Positions 53,883 through 63,269 of a DNA stretch of 64,000 nucleotides are shown here, one piece after another. Source of the stretch: Octadecabacter sp. SW4 (lineage in GTDB: Bacteria > Pseudomonadota > Alphaproteobacteria > Rhodobacterales > Rhodobacteraceae). The DNA is taken from NCBI RefSeq assembly GCF_008065155.1, contig NZ_CP042819.1, forward strand, positions 1,488,001 through 1,552,000. Direction: 5' to 3'. The notes beneath the pieces are model-generated. The model had not been told where the DNA came from and ran no database searches. It was given only the letters and a program-made list of their open reading frames with translations. The first letter of the stretch is position 1. Each line of letters opens with the position of its first letter. Position numbers and translations under genes: made by a program.

Positions 53883-54517
53883 CCCCGCCCCTCGAATTCG
53901 TTTTGCAGCTCGCGCACAAAATCGTTCAACCCCTCCTGGCGTTCGCGGCGCAGGCGTTCAGCCACAAGGATCGCGCGCACATCATCAGCGCAGCGTTCAA
54001 CGTCATCATTGACCAGCACGTAATCGTATTCCGCCCAGTGGCTGACCTCGTCCAGGCTTTGCGCCATGCGGTTGATGATCACCTCGTCGCTATCCTGACC
54101 GCGATCGCGCAGGCGTTTTTCAAGGGCCTCCATCGACGGGGGCAGAAGAAAGATCGATACCACATCATTACCAAGCGAGGAGTTGCGGATTTGCTGCCCG
54201 CCCTGCCAATCGATGTCAAACAGCGTGTCCTGCCCCGCGCCCATGTTGGCCTTTACCGGTGCTTTGGGGCTGCCATACAGATTGCCGAACACCTCGGCGT
54301 GCTCCAGCATTTCGCCGGTTGCAACCATGTCGCGGAATTGTTCAGGGGTGCGGAAATGGTATTCGCGGCCGTCCTTTTCGCCCGCGCGCGGCGGGCGGGT
54401 CGTGGCGGATACCGAAAACGCGATCGTGTCGTCCCATCTGCGCAGCATCTTGGCCATCGTCGATTTTCCTGCCCCCGAGGGCGACGAAAGGATGATCAAT
54501 AAGCCACGTCTTTTCAT
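53879..54517 (-). CDS. gmk: Guanylate kinase
   Basis: Gmk phosphorylates GMP to GDP. The 212-residue protein has the P-loop [16 protein letters not shown] (residues about 10-25), the GMP-binding stretch [21 protein letters not shown], and DWQGGQQIR, typical of the family. It lies 4 nt downstream of the yicC stop, a conserved neighbour in many proteobacteria. Confidence 0.96.
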   Translation of the reverse strand: MKRRGLLIILSSPSGAGKSTMAKMLRRWDDTIAFSVSATTRPPRAGEKDGREYHFRTPEQFRDMVATGEMLEHAEVFGNLYGSPKAPVKANMGAGQDTLFDIDWQGGQQIRNSSLGNDVVSIFLLPPSMEALEKRLRDRGQDSDEVIINRMAQSLDEVSHWAEYDYVLVNDDVERCADDVRAILVAERLRRERQEGLNDFVRELQNEFEGRG

Positions 54518-54521
54518 CGGG

Positions 54522-55415
54522 TTACTCCACGTTTTGGATTTGTTCGCGCATCTGGTCGATCACCGCTTTCAGGTCAAGACCAATGGCCGTCAGCGCACTT
54601 GACTGCGCCTTGGAACACAGGGTGTTGGCCTCGCGGTTGAATTCCTGTGCCAGAAAATCAAGCTTGCGCCCCGACGGGCCTTTTGCGCCTACCAGATCAC
54701 GTGCCGCCGCCACATGGCTGCGCAACCGGTCGATTTCTTCGGTCACATCCGCCTTGACGGCGAGCAGCGCAAGTTCCTGCGCCACGCGGGCATCATCGAT
54801 ATCGTCAGCGTCCAGCATCACCCGTTTCAGGGCGGCAGTCAGGTTCTTTTGCACCTCGGGGCGGCGATCCTGCGCGGCCTTGGCTGCGGCCTCGGTCAGA
54901 TCGGCGATCTGGTCAAGCTGGGCGATGATGATGCCCTTCAAGGCGGCCCCTTCGGCGGCGCGCATCGCGGTAAAATCATCCAGCATCCGGGTCAGGTTTT
55001 CGCTCAGCACCGCGATCAACGCCGTGTTATCTGTTTCCTCGCCGCGCGCTTGGGTCACGACACCGCGCTGCGCCAAGACATCCGCCGCCGTGGGCTGGCC
55101 CAGGGTCACGCCCATGTCAAAGGCACGTTCCTGCACCTGATCAAGTGCGGCCAATACGCGGTCAAGCTGGGCGGCGTCGACCTGCAGGGCATTTGCATCA
55201 TCTTCGCGGGTCAAACGCAGGTTCAACGTGACATTGCCACGGGCCACACGGGCCGCGATATCCTTGCGCAGGGTCGTTTCAAGCGCGGCAAACCCTTCGG
55301 GCAGGCGCAGGCGCAGATCAAAGCCGCGGGCATTGACGCCGCGCACTTCGGCGCTCCAGCTGACGGCCCCGTCGGTCCCCTGTTGACTGGCGAATGCGGT
55401 CATTGAATTGATCAC
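54522..55415 (-). CDS. yicC: YicC-family endoribonuclease
   Basis: The 297-residue protein is of the YicC/YloC family, lately recognised as endoribonucleases. It has the N-terminal [30 protein letters not shown] and the C-terminal [21 protein letters not shown] signatures. The GTG at 55415 (VINSMTAF) is preferred because AAAGG lies 8 nt upstream and it restores the usual four residues before Met-Thr-Ala; an ATG at 55403 is possible. It is next to gmk, with 4 nt between. Confidence 0.9.
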   Translation of the reverse strand: MINSMTAFASQQGTDGAVSWSAEVRGVNARGFDLRLRLPEGFAALETTLRKDIAARVARGNVTLNLRLTREDDANALQVDAAQLDRVLAALDQVQERAFDMGVTLGQPTAADVLAQRGVVTQARGEETDNTALIAVLSENLTRMLDDFTAMRAAEGAALKGIIIAQLDQIADLTEAAAKAAQDRRPEVQKNLTAALKRVMLDADDIDDARVAQELALLAVKADVTEEIDRLRSHVAAARDLVGAKGPSGRKLDFLAQEFNREANTLCSKAQSSALTAIGLDLKAVIDQMREQIQNVE

Positions 55416-55551
55416 GGGCACGGCCTTTCGCTTCTGCTGCCTGCACCTAATGCCAATGACCGCCACGGGGCAAGCCCCACACCCGCCAAAGCCGCCCGCG
55501 ATTAACCTTTTAAGACTTTGGTTGATGAAAATTGGAGACAAAACTGCGATG

Positions 55552-55566
55552 TTAACACTGTGTTAA
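55552..55566 (+). promoter_or_regulatory. CtrA-type binding site upstream of the PAS gene
   Basis: TTAACACTGTGTTAA matches the TTAA-N7-TTAA full site of the cell-cycle/motility regulator CtrA. It lies 36 bp before the PAS gene ATG. TTAACCTTTTAA just upstream (55502-55513) has the wrong spacing. Confidence 0.55.
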
Positions 55567-55601
55567 TGTATGCGGCACAGGGCCGCGTCGAAAGGACCGC
55601 C

Positions 55602-56228
55602 ATGCTTGATCTGACCACCAAAAACGACAGCGACGACGCGGGTCGGGCCTGTCTGAACACGATCGAGGATTATTGGAACGCCCTGTTTCGCGCCAGCCAC
55701 CTGCCGCTGCGGCGCGATGTGGACCCGGTGGCGATTGACCACGCCCTGCCATCGACGTTTCTGGTGCAGCGGGTGGCGCCGGGGGTTGCGCGGTTGCGCG
55801 TGTCGGGCCAGCGGGTCAATGCCTGGCTGGGGATGGATGCGCAGGGCATGCCGCTGTCAACATTCTTTCTGCCCCATGCGCGCGCCGATCTGACCCGCGC
55901 GCTGGAACAGATGTTCATGACCCCTGCCCTTGTGGAATTGCCAATCGCGTCTCCGCGCAGTATCGGGCGGCGGTTGTTGCGCGGGCGGCTGCTGTTGTTG
56001 CCACTGGCCGATGATCAGGGGCAGGTAAGCCGCGCACTGGGGGCGCTGTGGGTGCAGGGCGATCTGGGGCGTGGTCCGCGCCGCTTTGAAATCGCGGCGG
56101 GCGCGCGCCGGTTTCAACCCATTGACCAGCGCCCGCAACTGGCCGAGGTCGCCGGTGATGCACCACGCAAAAGGCCGGCCACATCGCAGCGGCCGGCCCT
56201 GAAACTGGTGGTCGATAACGACGTCTAG
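55602..56228 (+). CDS. PAS-domain protein
   Basis: The 208-residue protein begins [20 protein letters not shown] and has a single PAS-type fold (residues about 20-165): [40 protein letters not shown] and [16 protein letters not shown], resembling PAS_5 proteins. No kinase, GGDEF or output domain follows; the C-terminus is a short Arg/Lys-rich tail. AAAGGA precedes the ATG, and a CtrA-type site lies upstream. Its stop overlaps the convergent DAHP synthase stop by 4 nt. Confidence 0.82.
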   Translation: MLDLTTKNDSDDAGRACLNTIEDYWNALFRASHLPLRRDVDPVAIDHALPSTFLVQRVAPGVARLRVSGQRVNAWLGMDAQGMPLSTFFLPHARADLTRALEQMFMTPALVELPIASPRSIGRRLLRGRLLLLPLADDQGQVSRALGALWVQGDLGRGPRRFEIAAGARRFQPIDQRPQLAEVAGDAPRKRPATSQRPALKLVVDNDV

Positions 56229-57595
56229 CCTGCTTTGGCCTTGGCCATCGCGCTGCGGCGTGCCGAGAGTTCTTCGGCCACGAGGAACGCCAGCTCAAGC
56301 GACTGCGAGGCATTCAAACGTGGATCGCAGGCCGTGTGATACCGATCTGACAGATCTTCGTCCGTGACTGCACGCACACCGCCGGTGCATTCTGTCACAT
56401 CCGCGCCGGTCATTTCGAAATGCACGCCGCCGGGCACGGTGCCTTCGGCGTTGTGCACGCCAAAGAATTCGCGCACTTCACGCAGCACGCTCTCGAACGG
56501 ACGGGTTTTATATCCCGACGACGATTTGATCGTGTTGCCATGCATCGGATCGCAGGTCCAAACCACGTTGGCGCCTTCTTCCTGCACGGCCTTGACCAGA
56601 CGCGGCAGGTGTTCGCCCACCTGCCCCGCCCCAAAGCGCGCGATCAGGGTCAACCGGCCCGCCTCGTTTTGCGGGTTCAGTTTTGCCATCAGCGCCTTGA
56701 GGTGGCCGGTGGTCATGCTTGGCCCGCATTTCAGACCAATCGGGTTCTGCACACCGGCACAGAATTCCACATGCGCGCCGTCCGGTTGGCGGGTGCGATC
56801 GCCGATCCAGACCATATGGCCCGACCCGGCCAGCCACTTGCCGGATGTGGAATCAAGCCGTGTCAGCGCTTCCTCGTATTCCAGCAGCAGCGCTTCATGG
56901 CTGGTGTAGAATTCGACGGTCTCCAGCGCATGGGACGCCTCGGACCGGATGCCCGCCGCTTCCATGAAATCAAGCGTGTCGCTGATCCGGTTCGCCATCT
57001 CGCGGTATTTCTCGGCCTCGTCGGCCTCGGTGAACCCCAGTGTCCAGGCGTGGACCTTGTGCACATCCGCATACCCGCCCGTGGAAAAGGCGCGCAGCAG
57101 GTTCAGGGTTGCAGCCGCTTGAAGGTAGGCCTGCAACATCTTGTCAGGATTGGGAATTCGCGCCTCGGGCGTAAAGGCAAGTTCGTTGATGATGTCGCCA
57201 CGGTAGCTGGGCAACTCCACCCCATCCTTGGCTTCCATGTCGGCGCTGCGCGGCTTGGCGAACTGCCCCGCCATGCGGCCCACCTTGACCACCGGCACCT
57301 TGGCACCATAGGTCAGCACCATCGCCATTTGCAGCATCACCTTGAAGGTGTCGCGAATGCCGTCAGCGCTGAATTCGGAAAAACTTTCGGCGCAATCACC
57401 GCCCTGCAGCAGGAACGCCTCGCCGCGCGATACCTCGCCAAGGTGTGCCGTCAGGCGGCGCGCCTCGCCTGCGAACACCAGCGGCGGATAGGACGACAGC
57501 TTGGCCTCGACAGCCTTCAGTGCTGCATCATCCGTGTATGTGGGCATCTGGATCCGGGGCTTTTTGCGCCAGTCCGATTTCTGCCATTCCGCCAT
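56225..57595 (-). CDS. Class II 3-deoxy-7-phosphoheptulonate (DAHP) synthase
   Basis: This enzyme condenses phosphoenolpyruvate and erythrose 4-phosphate, the first step of the shikimate pathway. The 456-residue, plant-like class II type has [53 protein letters not shown] and [20 protein letters not shown]. The E. coli AroF/G/H enzymes are class I and unrelated in length. It is a single gene with its own promoter region. Confidence 0.96.
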   Translation of the reverse strand: MAEWQKSDWRKKPRIQMPTYTDDAALKAVEAKLSSYPPLVFAGEARRLTAHLGEVSRGEAFLLQGGDCAESFSEFSADGIRDTFKVMLQMAMVLTYGAKVPVVKVGRMAGQFAKPRSADMEAKDGVELPSYRGDIINELAFTPEARIPNPDKMLQAYLQAAATLNLLRAFSTGGYADVHKVHAWTLGFTEADEAEKYREMANRISDTLDFMEAAGIRSEASHALETVEFYTSHEALLLEYEEALTRLDSTSGKWLAGSGHMVWIGDRTRQPDGAHVEFCAGVQNPIGLKCGPSMTTGHLKALMAKLNPQNEAGRLTLIARFGAGQVGEHLPRLVKAVQEEGANVVWTCDPMHGNTIKSSSGYKTRPFESVLREVREFFGVHNAEGTVPGGVHFEMTGADVTECTGGVRAVTDEDLSDRYHTACDPRLNASQSLELAFLVAEELSARRSAMAKAKAG

Positions 57596-57793
57596 TGGTT
57601 TGCTCCGTATGTATCAAGTTAGCCGCATCGGTTAGCGGTATCAGGCCCTGCTTATAGCCAGACATGGCGCAAGGGCCAATGGCAAAAGGTTACGCGATTG
57701 CACAGGATTTCAGCGCTTGGCGCTTGATATGGGCCTGCAAACCTGATCAGGTCGATCGAAACGCGCGCCCGAAAGCGCACCAAAGAGTCGCAA

Positions 57794-58798
57794 ATGGATA
57801 TCCAGCAACAAATCGTCGAAGTCGATACCGCCGGGAAAAAACCGCGCCGGTTTGTGTTTGTCCTGTTGCAGGACTTTACGATGCTGTGCTTTGCCAGCGC
57901 CCTTGAAAGCCTGCGCATCGCCAACCGCATGTCGGGCCAGGATCTATATAGCTGGACGCTGATCGGCGAAGGCGGCGATACGATCATCTGTTCCAACGGC
58001 ACCGAATTCAAACTGCAGGCCGACCTTGGGGAATTGAACCGCGACGACACGGTAATGATCTGCGGCGGCATCGACGTGCAATCAGCTACCACCAAAAAAG
58101 TCCTGAGCTGGATCCGGCGCGAGGCGCGGCGCGGCGTTGTCATGGGCGGGCTGTGCACCGCTGCCTATTCTCTGGCCAAGGCGGGGCTGCTGGACGGGAA
58201 AAAGGCCACGATCCACTGGGAAAATCAGGACAGTTTCGCCGAAGAATTCGAGGACGTGACCCTGACCAAATCCATCTTCGTGGTGGATGGCAACCGGATC
58301 ACGACGGCGGGTGGCACCGCGTCCATTGATTTGATGCTGAAAATCATCGCCGATGATCACGGCGAGGATCTGGCCAATGCCGTGGCCGATCAGCTGATCT
58401 ATTCCAGCATCCGCACCGATCAGGACACCCAGCGCCTGTCGATCCCGACCCGTATCGGCGTGCGCCACCCGAAACTGTCGCGCGTCATTCAGGCGATGGA
58501 ACAAAACATCGAGGAACCGATCAGCCCTTCGGTGCTGGCCAAGGACGTGGGCATGTCCACGCGCCAGTTGGAGCGGCTGTTCCGGCGCTACCTCAACCGC
58601 TCGCCGAAGCGCTACTACATGGAACTGCGGCTACAAAAAGCGCGCAACCTGCTGATGCAGACGGATATGAGCGTGATCAACGTGGCACTGGCCTGCGGCT
58701 TTGCCTCGCCCTCGCATTTTTCAAAATGCTACCGCGCGCATTACAACACCACCCCTTACCGCGAACGTGGCGCGCAGGCTGCGCGGCTCTCAATCTAG
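57794..58798 (+). CDS. GlxA/GbdR-type AraC-family regulator with DJ-1/PfpI domain
   Basis: The 334-residue protein has an N-terminal class I glutamine amidotransferase-like (DJ-1/PfpI) domain (FVFVLLQDFTMLCFASALES near residue 20; GGLCTAAYSLAKAGLLDGKKA around 118) and a C-terminal AraC helix-turn-helix (LAKDVGMSTRQLERLFRRYL, NVALACGFASPSHFSKCYRA). GbdR-like relatives control glycine betaine, dimethylglycine or carnitine breakdown. The adjacent liv-type ABC transporter may be its target, an inference from position only. Confidence 0.87.
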   Translation: MDIQQQIVEVDTAGKKPRRFVFVLLQDFTMLCFASALESLRIANRMSGQDLYSWTLIGEGGDTIICSNGTEFKLQADLGELNRDDTVMICGGIDVQSATTKKVLSWIRREARRGVVMGGLCTAAYSLAKAGLLDGKKATIHWENQDSFAEEFEDVTLTKSIFVVDGNRITTAGGTASIDLMLKIIADDHGEDLANAVADQLIYSSIRTDQDTQRLSIPTRIGVRHPKLSRVIQAMEQNIEEPISPSVLAKDVGMSTRQLERLFRRYLNRSPKRYYMELRLQKARNLLMQTDMSVINVALACGFASPSHFSKCYRAHYNTTPYRERGAQAARLSI

Positions 58799-58951
58799 GC
58801 GCGAATTGCGGGGTTTTGGGCCGGGTGCGCAGGCGATTGGCCTGAAAAGCCCCGATTTTCACGCCAAATGCCCCAGCGTAGCGCCTTCCCTTTTTGCGAA
58901 TCGCTGCGTAGTCTGACCTCTGGATACCAAAGTCCAATAGGGAGACGATCA

Positions 58952-60148
58952 ATGAAAAAACTGCTGCTGGCCACTGCGGCCACCGCACTTGTGACAGGCA
59001 CGGCCTTCGCCGGAAGTCACAGCGAAGAAGTCAAAATCGGCATCATCCTCGGCTTTACCGGCCCGCTGGAATCGATCACGCCCGCAATGGGTGCTGGCGC
59101 TGAACTTGCGATCGCCGAAGTCAACGAAGCGGGCACATTGCTGGGCGGCGCAACCGTCACGCCCGTGCGCGCTGACAGCACATGTATTGACGCGGCTGCG
59201 GCCACGGCTGCGGCCGAACGTCTGGTCACATCCGACAACGTCAACGCCATCATGGGCGCCGACTGTTCCGGTGTGACAGGCGCGATCCTGCAAAACGTGG
59301 CGCGCCCCAATGGTGTTGTGATGATTTCGCCTTCCGCCACATCGCCCGGCCTGTCGACCGCCGAAGATGACGGTCTGTTCTTCCGCACCGCGCCCTCTGA
59401 TGCCCGTCAGGGTGTCGTGATGACGCAAATCCTGATGGATCGCGGCATTTCCGAAGTCGCGCTGACCTACACCAACAACGACTATGGCAAGGGTCTGGCC
59501 GACAGCTTTGAGGCGGCCTTTACCGAAGCGGGCGGCACCGTGACGATCAACGCCGCCCACGAAGACGGCAAGGCCGACTATTCGGCTGAAGTCGGCGCGC
59601 TGGCCTCGGCTGGTGGTGAAGTGCTGGTCGTGGCCGGATACACCGATCAGGGCGGCAAGGGCATCATCCAGTCCTCGCTCGATACCGGCGCGTTCGACAC
59701 GTTCGTTCTGCCCGACGGCATGGTTGGCCAGCAGCTGGTTGACGATATCGGTTCGGCGCTGGACGGCTCGTTCGGGCAGTTCCCGGGCACTGACAGCAAC
59801 GGCGCGGAAATCTTCCTGGGTCTGGCCGAAGCCGCCGGTTTCGACGGCACCGGCGCGTTTTCACCCGAAAGCTATGACGCAGCGGCGCTGATCATGCTGT
59901 CAATGGCAGCGGCTGGCTCGTCTGCCTCGGCTGACTTCAAGGATGAGGTGATGAACGTGGCCAACGCACCGGGCGAAGAAATTTTCCCCGGCGAGCTGGC
60001 CAAGGCGATCGAAATCCTCGCCGGTGGAGGCGAAATTGACTATGTCGGCGCCACGGCTGTGGAACTGATCGGTGCTGGCGAAAGTGCCGGCAACTACCGC
60101 GAGATCGAAATCGGCGACGGTGCGATCAACACGGTGCGTTTCCGCTAG
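58952..60148 (+). CDS. Periplasmic branched-chain amino acid-type (Peripla_BP_6) binding protein
   Basis: The 398-residue protein has a clean signal peptide ending AGS, then VKIGIILGFTGPLESITPAM, a LivJ-type substrate-binding fold with VNAIMGADCSGVTGAILQNV and YTNNDYGKGLADSFEAAFTE. GGGAG in this family suits amino acids, amides or similar solutes; the substrate is not predictable. AGGGAGA precedes the ATG. It heads a liv operon and is followed by a stem-loop. Confidence 0.88.
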   Translation: MKKLLLATAATALVTGTAFAGSHSEEVKIGIILGFTGPLESITPAMGAGAELAIAEVNEAGTLLGGATVTPVRADSTCIDAAAATAAAERLVTSDNVNAIMGADCSGVTGAILQNVARPNGVVMISPSATSPGLSTAEDDGLFFRTAPSDARQGVVMTQILMDRGISEVALTYTNNDYGKGLADSFEAAFTEAGGTVTINAAHEDGKADYSAEVGALASAGGEVLVVAGYTDQGGKGIIQSSLDTGAFDTFVLPDGMVGQQLVDDIGSALDGSFGQFPGTDSNGAEIFLGLAEAAGFDGTGAFSPESYDAAALIMLSMAAAGSSASADFKDEVMNVANAPGEEIFPGELAKAIEILAGGGEIDYVGATAVELIGAGESAGNYREIEIGDGAINTVRFR

Positions 60149-60171
60149 GATCTGCTAGGATTGATACTGCG

Positions 60172-60197
60172 CGGCCCGGGGTTTTCGCCTCGGGCCG
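60172..60197 (+). promoter_or_regulatory. Hairpin between the binding protein and livG
   Basis: CGGCCCG and CGGGCCG form a 7-bp stem, extended by further pairs around a TTTTCG loop and followed by TTT. It is the same kind of spacer hairpin seen after pstS, likely reducing read-through and stabilising the upstream mRNA. Confidence 0.6.
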
Positions 60198-60240
60198 TTT
60201 GCAACAGGGGACGCCCATCAGGGCGCACAGGGGAACGCGC

Positions 60241-61026
60241 ATGATTGTCGTCGAGGATCTGCACAAACATTTTGGCGGCTTCCACGCTGTTGATGGCGCA
60301 AGCCTGACCATCCAGCCCAATTCGATTACCGGATTGATTGGCCCGAACGGCGCCGGAAAAACAACCCTTTTCAATGTGATCGCGGGCGTTCTTAATCCAA
60401 CGTCGGGCCGTGTCACGATGGATGGCGAAGATATCACCGGCCTGCCGCCGCACACGCTGTTTCACAAGGGGCTGCTGCGCACCTTTCAGATCGCGCACGA
60501 GTTTTCCTCGATGACCTGCCGCGAGAACCTGATGATGGTGCCGGGCGGGCAAGCGGGCGAAACGCTCTGGAATACATGGTTCGGGCGCAAGCGGATCGCC
60601 GACGAGGAACGTGCCCTTGCGGCCCGCGCCGACGAGGTGCTGGAATTCCTCACCATCGAGCATCTGTCCGATCACAAGGCCGGGCAAGTGTCCGGCGGGC
60701 AGAAAAAGCTGCTTGAACTGGGCCGCACCATGATGGTCGACGCCAAGATCGTGTTCCTCGACGAAGTCGGCGCGGGCGTGAACCGCACCCTGCTCAACAC
60801 GATTGGTGATGCGATCATCCGCCTCAACAAGGAACGCGGCTATACATTCGTCGTGATCGAACACGACATGGATTTCATCGGCCGCCTCTGCGATCCGGTG
60901 ATCTGTATGGCCGAGGGCCGCGTGCTGGCCGAAGGCACGCTTGACGAAATCAAGGCCAACGAACAGGTGATCGAGGCCTATCTTGGCACCGGGCTGAAAA
61001 ACAAGGATCAGGTGGCAGCGGTATGA
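60241..61026 (+). CDS. livG: ABC transporter ATP-binding protein, LivG type
   Basis: The 261-residue ATPase has Walker A GPNGAGKTTLFN, the LivG-type insert after it, signature VSGGQKKLLELGR, and Walker B IVFLDEVGAG. In place of the usual DEP in Walker B it reads DEV. The ATG at 60241 has AGGGGAA upstream; its TGA overlaps the livF ATG by 4 nt. Confidence 0.92.
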   Translation: MIVVEDLHKHFGGFHAVDGASLTIQPNSITGLIGPNGAGKTTLFNVIAGVLNPTSGRVTMDGEDITGLPPHTLFHKGLLRTFQIAHEFSSMTCRENLMMVPGGQAGETLWNTWFGRKRIADEERALAARADEVLEFLTIEHLSDHKAGQVSGGQKKLLELGRTMMVDAKIVFLDEVGAGVNRTLLNTIGDAIIRLNKERGYTFVVIEHDMDFIGRLCDPVICMAEGRVLAEGTLDEIKANEQVIEAYLGTGLKNKDQVAAV

Positions 61027-61850
61027 GCGACAACCCCTATCACGACGCGCGTGGCAACAAGGATGCCAGCATCGCCAAACAGGGCCCGCGTAGCACCGCG
61101 GAAGGCAGTGATCGCATGGGGCGCGCCACGCCCGCCGCCGGTGGCCCCTTCCTGATCGGTGACAGCATGACGGGAGGCTACGGCAAAGGCCCCGATATCT
61201 TGCACGACTGCACGATTGCTGTGGAAAAGGGCGAAATTGCCGTGATCGTCGGCCCCAATGGCGCAGGCAAATCCACCGCCATGAAGGCCGTGTTCGGGAT
61301 GTTGAACATGCGCGGCGGGTCGGTGCGCCTGGACGGCGAAGACATCACATCGCTGTCGCCGCAGGACCGGGTGGTCAAGGGCATGGGGTTTGTGCCGCAG
61401 ACCTCCAATATTTTCACCTCCCTGACCGTCGAGGAAAATCTGGAAATGGGCGCCTTTATCCGGCGCGACGATTTCCGCGACACCATGACGCAAATCTATG
61501 ACCTGTTTCCGATCCTCAAGGAAAAGCGCCATCAGGCGGCAGGTGAACTGTCGGGCGGGCAACGCCAGCAGGTTGCCGTGGGGCGCGCGCTGATGACCCA
61601 GCCCAAGGTGCTGATGCTGGACGAGCCCACCGCCGGCGTGTCCCCCATCGTCATGGATGAATTGTTTGATCGCATCATCGAGGTCGCCCGCACCGGCATC
61701 CCGATCCTGATGGTTGAACAGAACGCGCGTCAGGCGCTGGAAATCGCCGATCAGGGCTATGTTCTGGTGCAGGGACGCAACGGCCACACAGGCACCGGCA
61801 AGGAGCTGCTTGCGGATCCCGAAGTGCGCGCGAGTTTCCTGGGAGGATGA
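61023..61850 (+). CDS. livF: ABC transporter ATP-binding protein, LivF type, with N-terminal extension
   Basis: The 275-residue ATPase has Walker A GPNGAGKSTAMK, signature LSGGQRQQVAVGRAL and Walker B VLMLDEPTAGVSP. It has an N-terminal extension of about 40 polar residues (MSDNPYHDARGNKDASIAKQ and so on) before the usual LivF start, which is around IGDSMTGGYG. An internal start at Met32 (DRMGRAT) would remove most of it, but the 4-nt livG overlap favours the long form. Confidence 0.9.
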   Translation: MSDNPYHDARGNKDASIAKQGPRSTAEGSDRMGRATPAAGGPFLIGDSMTGGYGKGPDILHDCTIAVEKGEIAVIVGPNGAGKSTAMKAVFGMLNMRGGSVRLDGEDITSLSPQDRVVKGMGFVPQTSNIFTSLTVEENLEMGAFIRRDDFRDTMTQIYDLFPILKEKRHQAAGELSGGQRQQVAVGRALMTQPKVLMLDEPTAGVSPIVMDELFDRIIEVARTGIPILMVEQNARQALEIADQGYVLVQGRNGHTGTGKELLADPEVRASFLGG

Positions 61851-61852
61851 TG

Positions 61853-62227
61853 ATGAAAGCCCCGACTATTGCCTTGGCCCTGATCTTCGCGCCATTTGCC
61901 GTGCAGGCGCAAACCATTGTAAAAAATTGCGTTTTCCCAACACAATGCTATAGCAACGGCGATTGCGACACGGCCTCGCGACCCGACTACACCTTTACCC
62001 TTGATCTCGATTCCCAGACCGGCCTTTACGAAAACGGCAGTTTTTCGGCCACAGGGTTCCTGCGCGAAAGCGGATCGCTGATCCACTTTTACTTCGTCAA
62101 CGCCGCGGGCACCGAAATCATGACATTCGCCCCCAATGGCGCAGCCGAATTTGTCGGCCATATGGCGGGCGGGTCCGGTATTTCGACCTACACGCTGACT
62201 GGCACCTGCACCGAGGGCAACCCGTAG
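61853..62227 (+). CDS. Small secreted cysteine-containing protein inside the liv operon
   Basis: The 124-residue protein has a signal peptide (MKAPTIALALIFAPFAVQAQ), and a mature part with four Cys (KNCVFPTQCYSNGDCDTASR, and GTCTEGNP at the C-terminus) and beta-rich character. Three ATGs in a row overlap the livF stop; the third, at 61853, is 6 nt from the GGGAGG box and is preferred. I do not recognise a family. Its position between livF and livH suggests a transporter accessory in the periplasm, an inference only. Confidence 0.7.
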   Translation: MKAPTIALALIFAPFAVQAQTIVKNCVFPTQCYSNGDCDTASRPDYTFTLDLDSQTGLYENGSFSATGFLRESGSLIHFYFVNAAGTEIMTFAPNGAAEFVGHMAGGSGISTYTLTGTCTEGNP

Positions 62228-62258
62228 TGACCCGCGCGACAACAGAACGGACCGCCTC

Positions 62259-63269
62259 ATGGATTTTCTGAACGGCCTTGTGACCTTTGGCAATTTTGTC
62301 TTCGTGCCGGGCCTTGCCTACGGCGCGCAACTTGCGATTGGCGCGCTTGGGGTGACGCTGATCTATGGCATCCTGCGGTTTTCCAACTTTGCGCATGGCG
62401 ATACGATGGCCTTTGGCACGATGGTCACCATCGCCTTTACGGTCCTGTTTCAAAACCTTGGGCTGGGTCTTGGGCCGCTGCCCACTGCCCTGCTCGCCCT
62501 GCCCTTTGGCATTGCGGGCACGGCCCTGTTGCTGCTGGGCACCGACCGGCTGATCTACAAATTCTACCGCCAGCAAAAGGCCGCCCCCGTGATCCTCGTG
62601 ATCGTATCAATGGGCGTGATGTTCGTGATGAACGGCATCGTGCGCTTCTTTATCGGCACCGAGGATCGCAATTTTCTCGATGGCGAAAGGTTCATCATCA
62701 ACGCGCGCACCTTCAAGGAATTGACCGGCCTGAATGAAGGTCTGGCGATCCGCACCTCGCAGGGGTTGACCGTGCTGACAGCTGTGGTTGTCGTGGCGCT
62801 GCTGTTCTGGTTCCTCAACAAGACGCGCACGGGCAAATCCATGCGCGCATTCTCTGACAACGAAGACCTTGCGCTGCTCTCGGGTATCAATCCCGAACGG
62901 GTGGTAATGGTGACATGGCTGATCGTGGCGGGGCTGGCGACCATTGCGGGCGTTCTTTACGGGCTGGACAAGTCCTTCAAACCCTTCACCTATTTCCAGC
63001 TTCTGCTGCCGATCTTTGCCAGTGCCATTGTCGGCGGTCTGGGCAATCCGCTTGGTGCCATCGCCGGCGGTTTCGTGATCGCCTTTAGCGAGGTCACGAT
63101 TACCTATGCGTGGAAAAAGGTGCTGGGCTATTGGCTGCCTGACAGCCTTGCGCCCGACAGCCTCGTGCAGTTGATGTCAACCGATTACAAATTCGCCGTG
63201 AGCTTTGCGATCCTGATTATCGTGTTGTTGTTCAAACCCACGGGGCTTTTCAAAGGACAATCCGTATGA
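62259..63269 (+). CDS. livH: ABC transporter permease, LivH type
   Basis: The 336-residue permease has about eight helices. QLAIGALGVTLIYGILRFSNFAHG near the N-terminus is the LivH signature, and the cytoplasmic EAA-type loop reads MRAFSDNEDLALLSGINPER. It would form the translocation channel with LivM. The GTG/ATG region has only a weak ribosome-binding site. Its stop overlaps the livM start (ATGA). Confidence 0.93.
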   Translation: MDFLNGLVTFGNFVFVPGLAYGAQLAIGALGVTLIYGILRFSNFAHGDTMAFGTMVTIAFTVLFQNLGLGLGPLPTALLALPFGIAGTALLLLGTDRLIYKFYRQQKAAPVILVIVSMGVMFVMNGIVRFFIGTEDRNFLDGERFIINARTFKELTGLNEGLAIRTSQGLTVLTAVVVVALLFWFLNKTRTGKSMRAFSDNEDLALLSGINPERVVMVTWLIVAGLATIAGVLYGLDKSFKPFTYFQLLLPIFASAIVGGLGNPLGAIAGGFVIAFSEVTITYAWKKVLGYWLPDSLAPDSLVQLMSTDYKFAVSFAILIIVLLFKPTGLFKGQSV

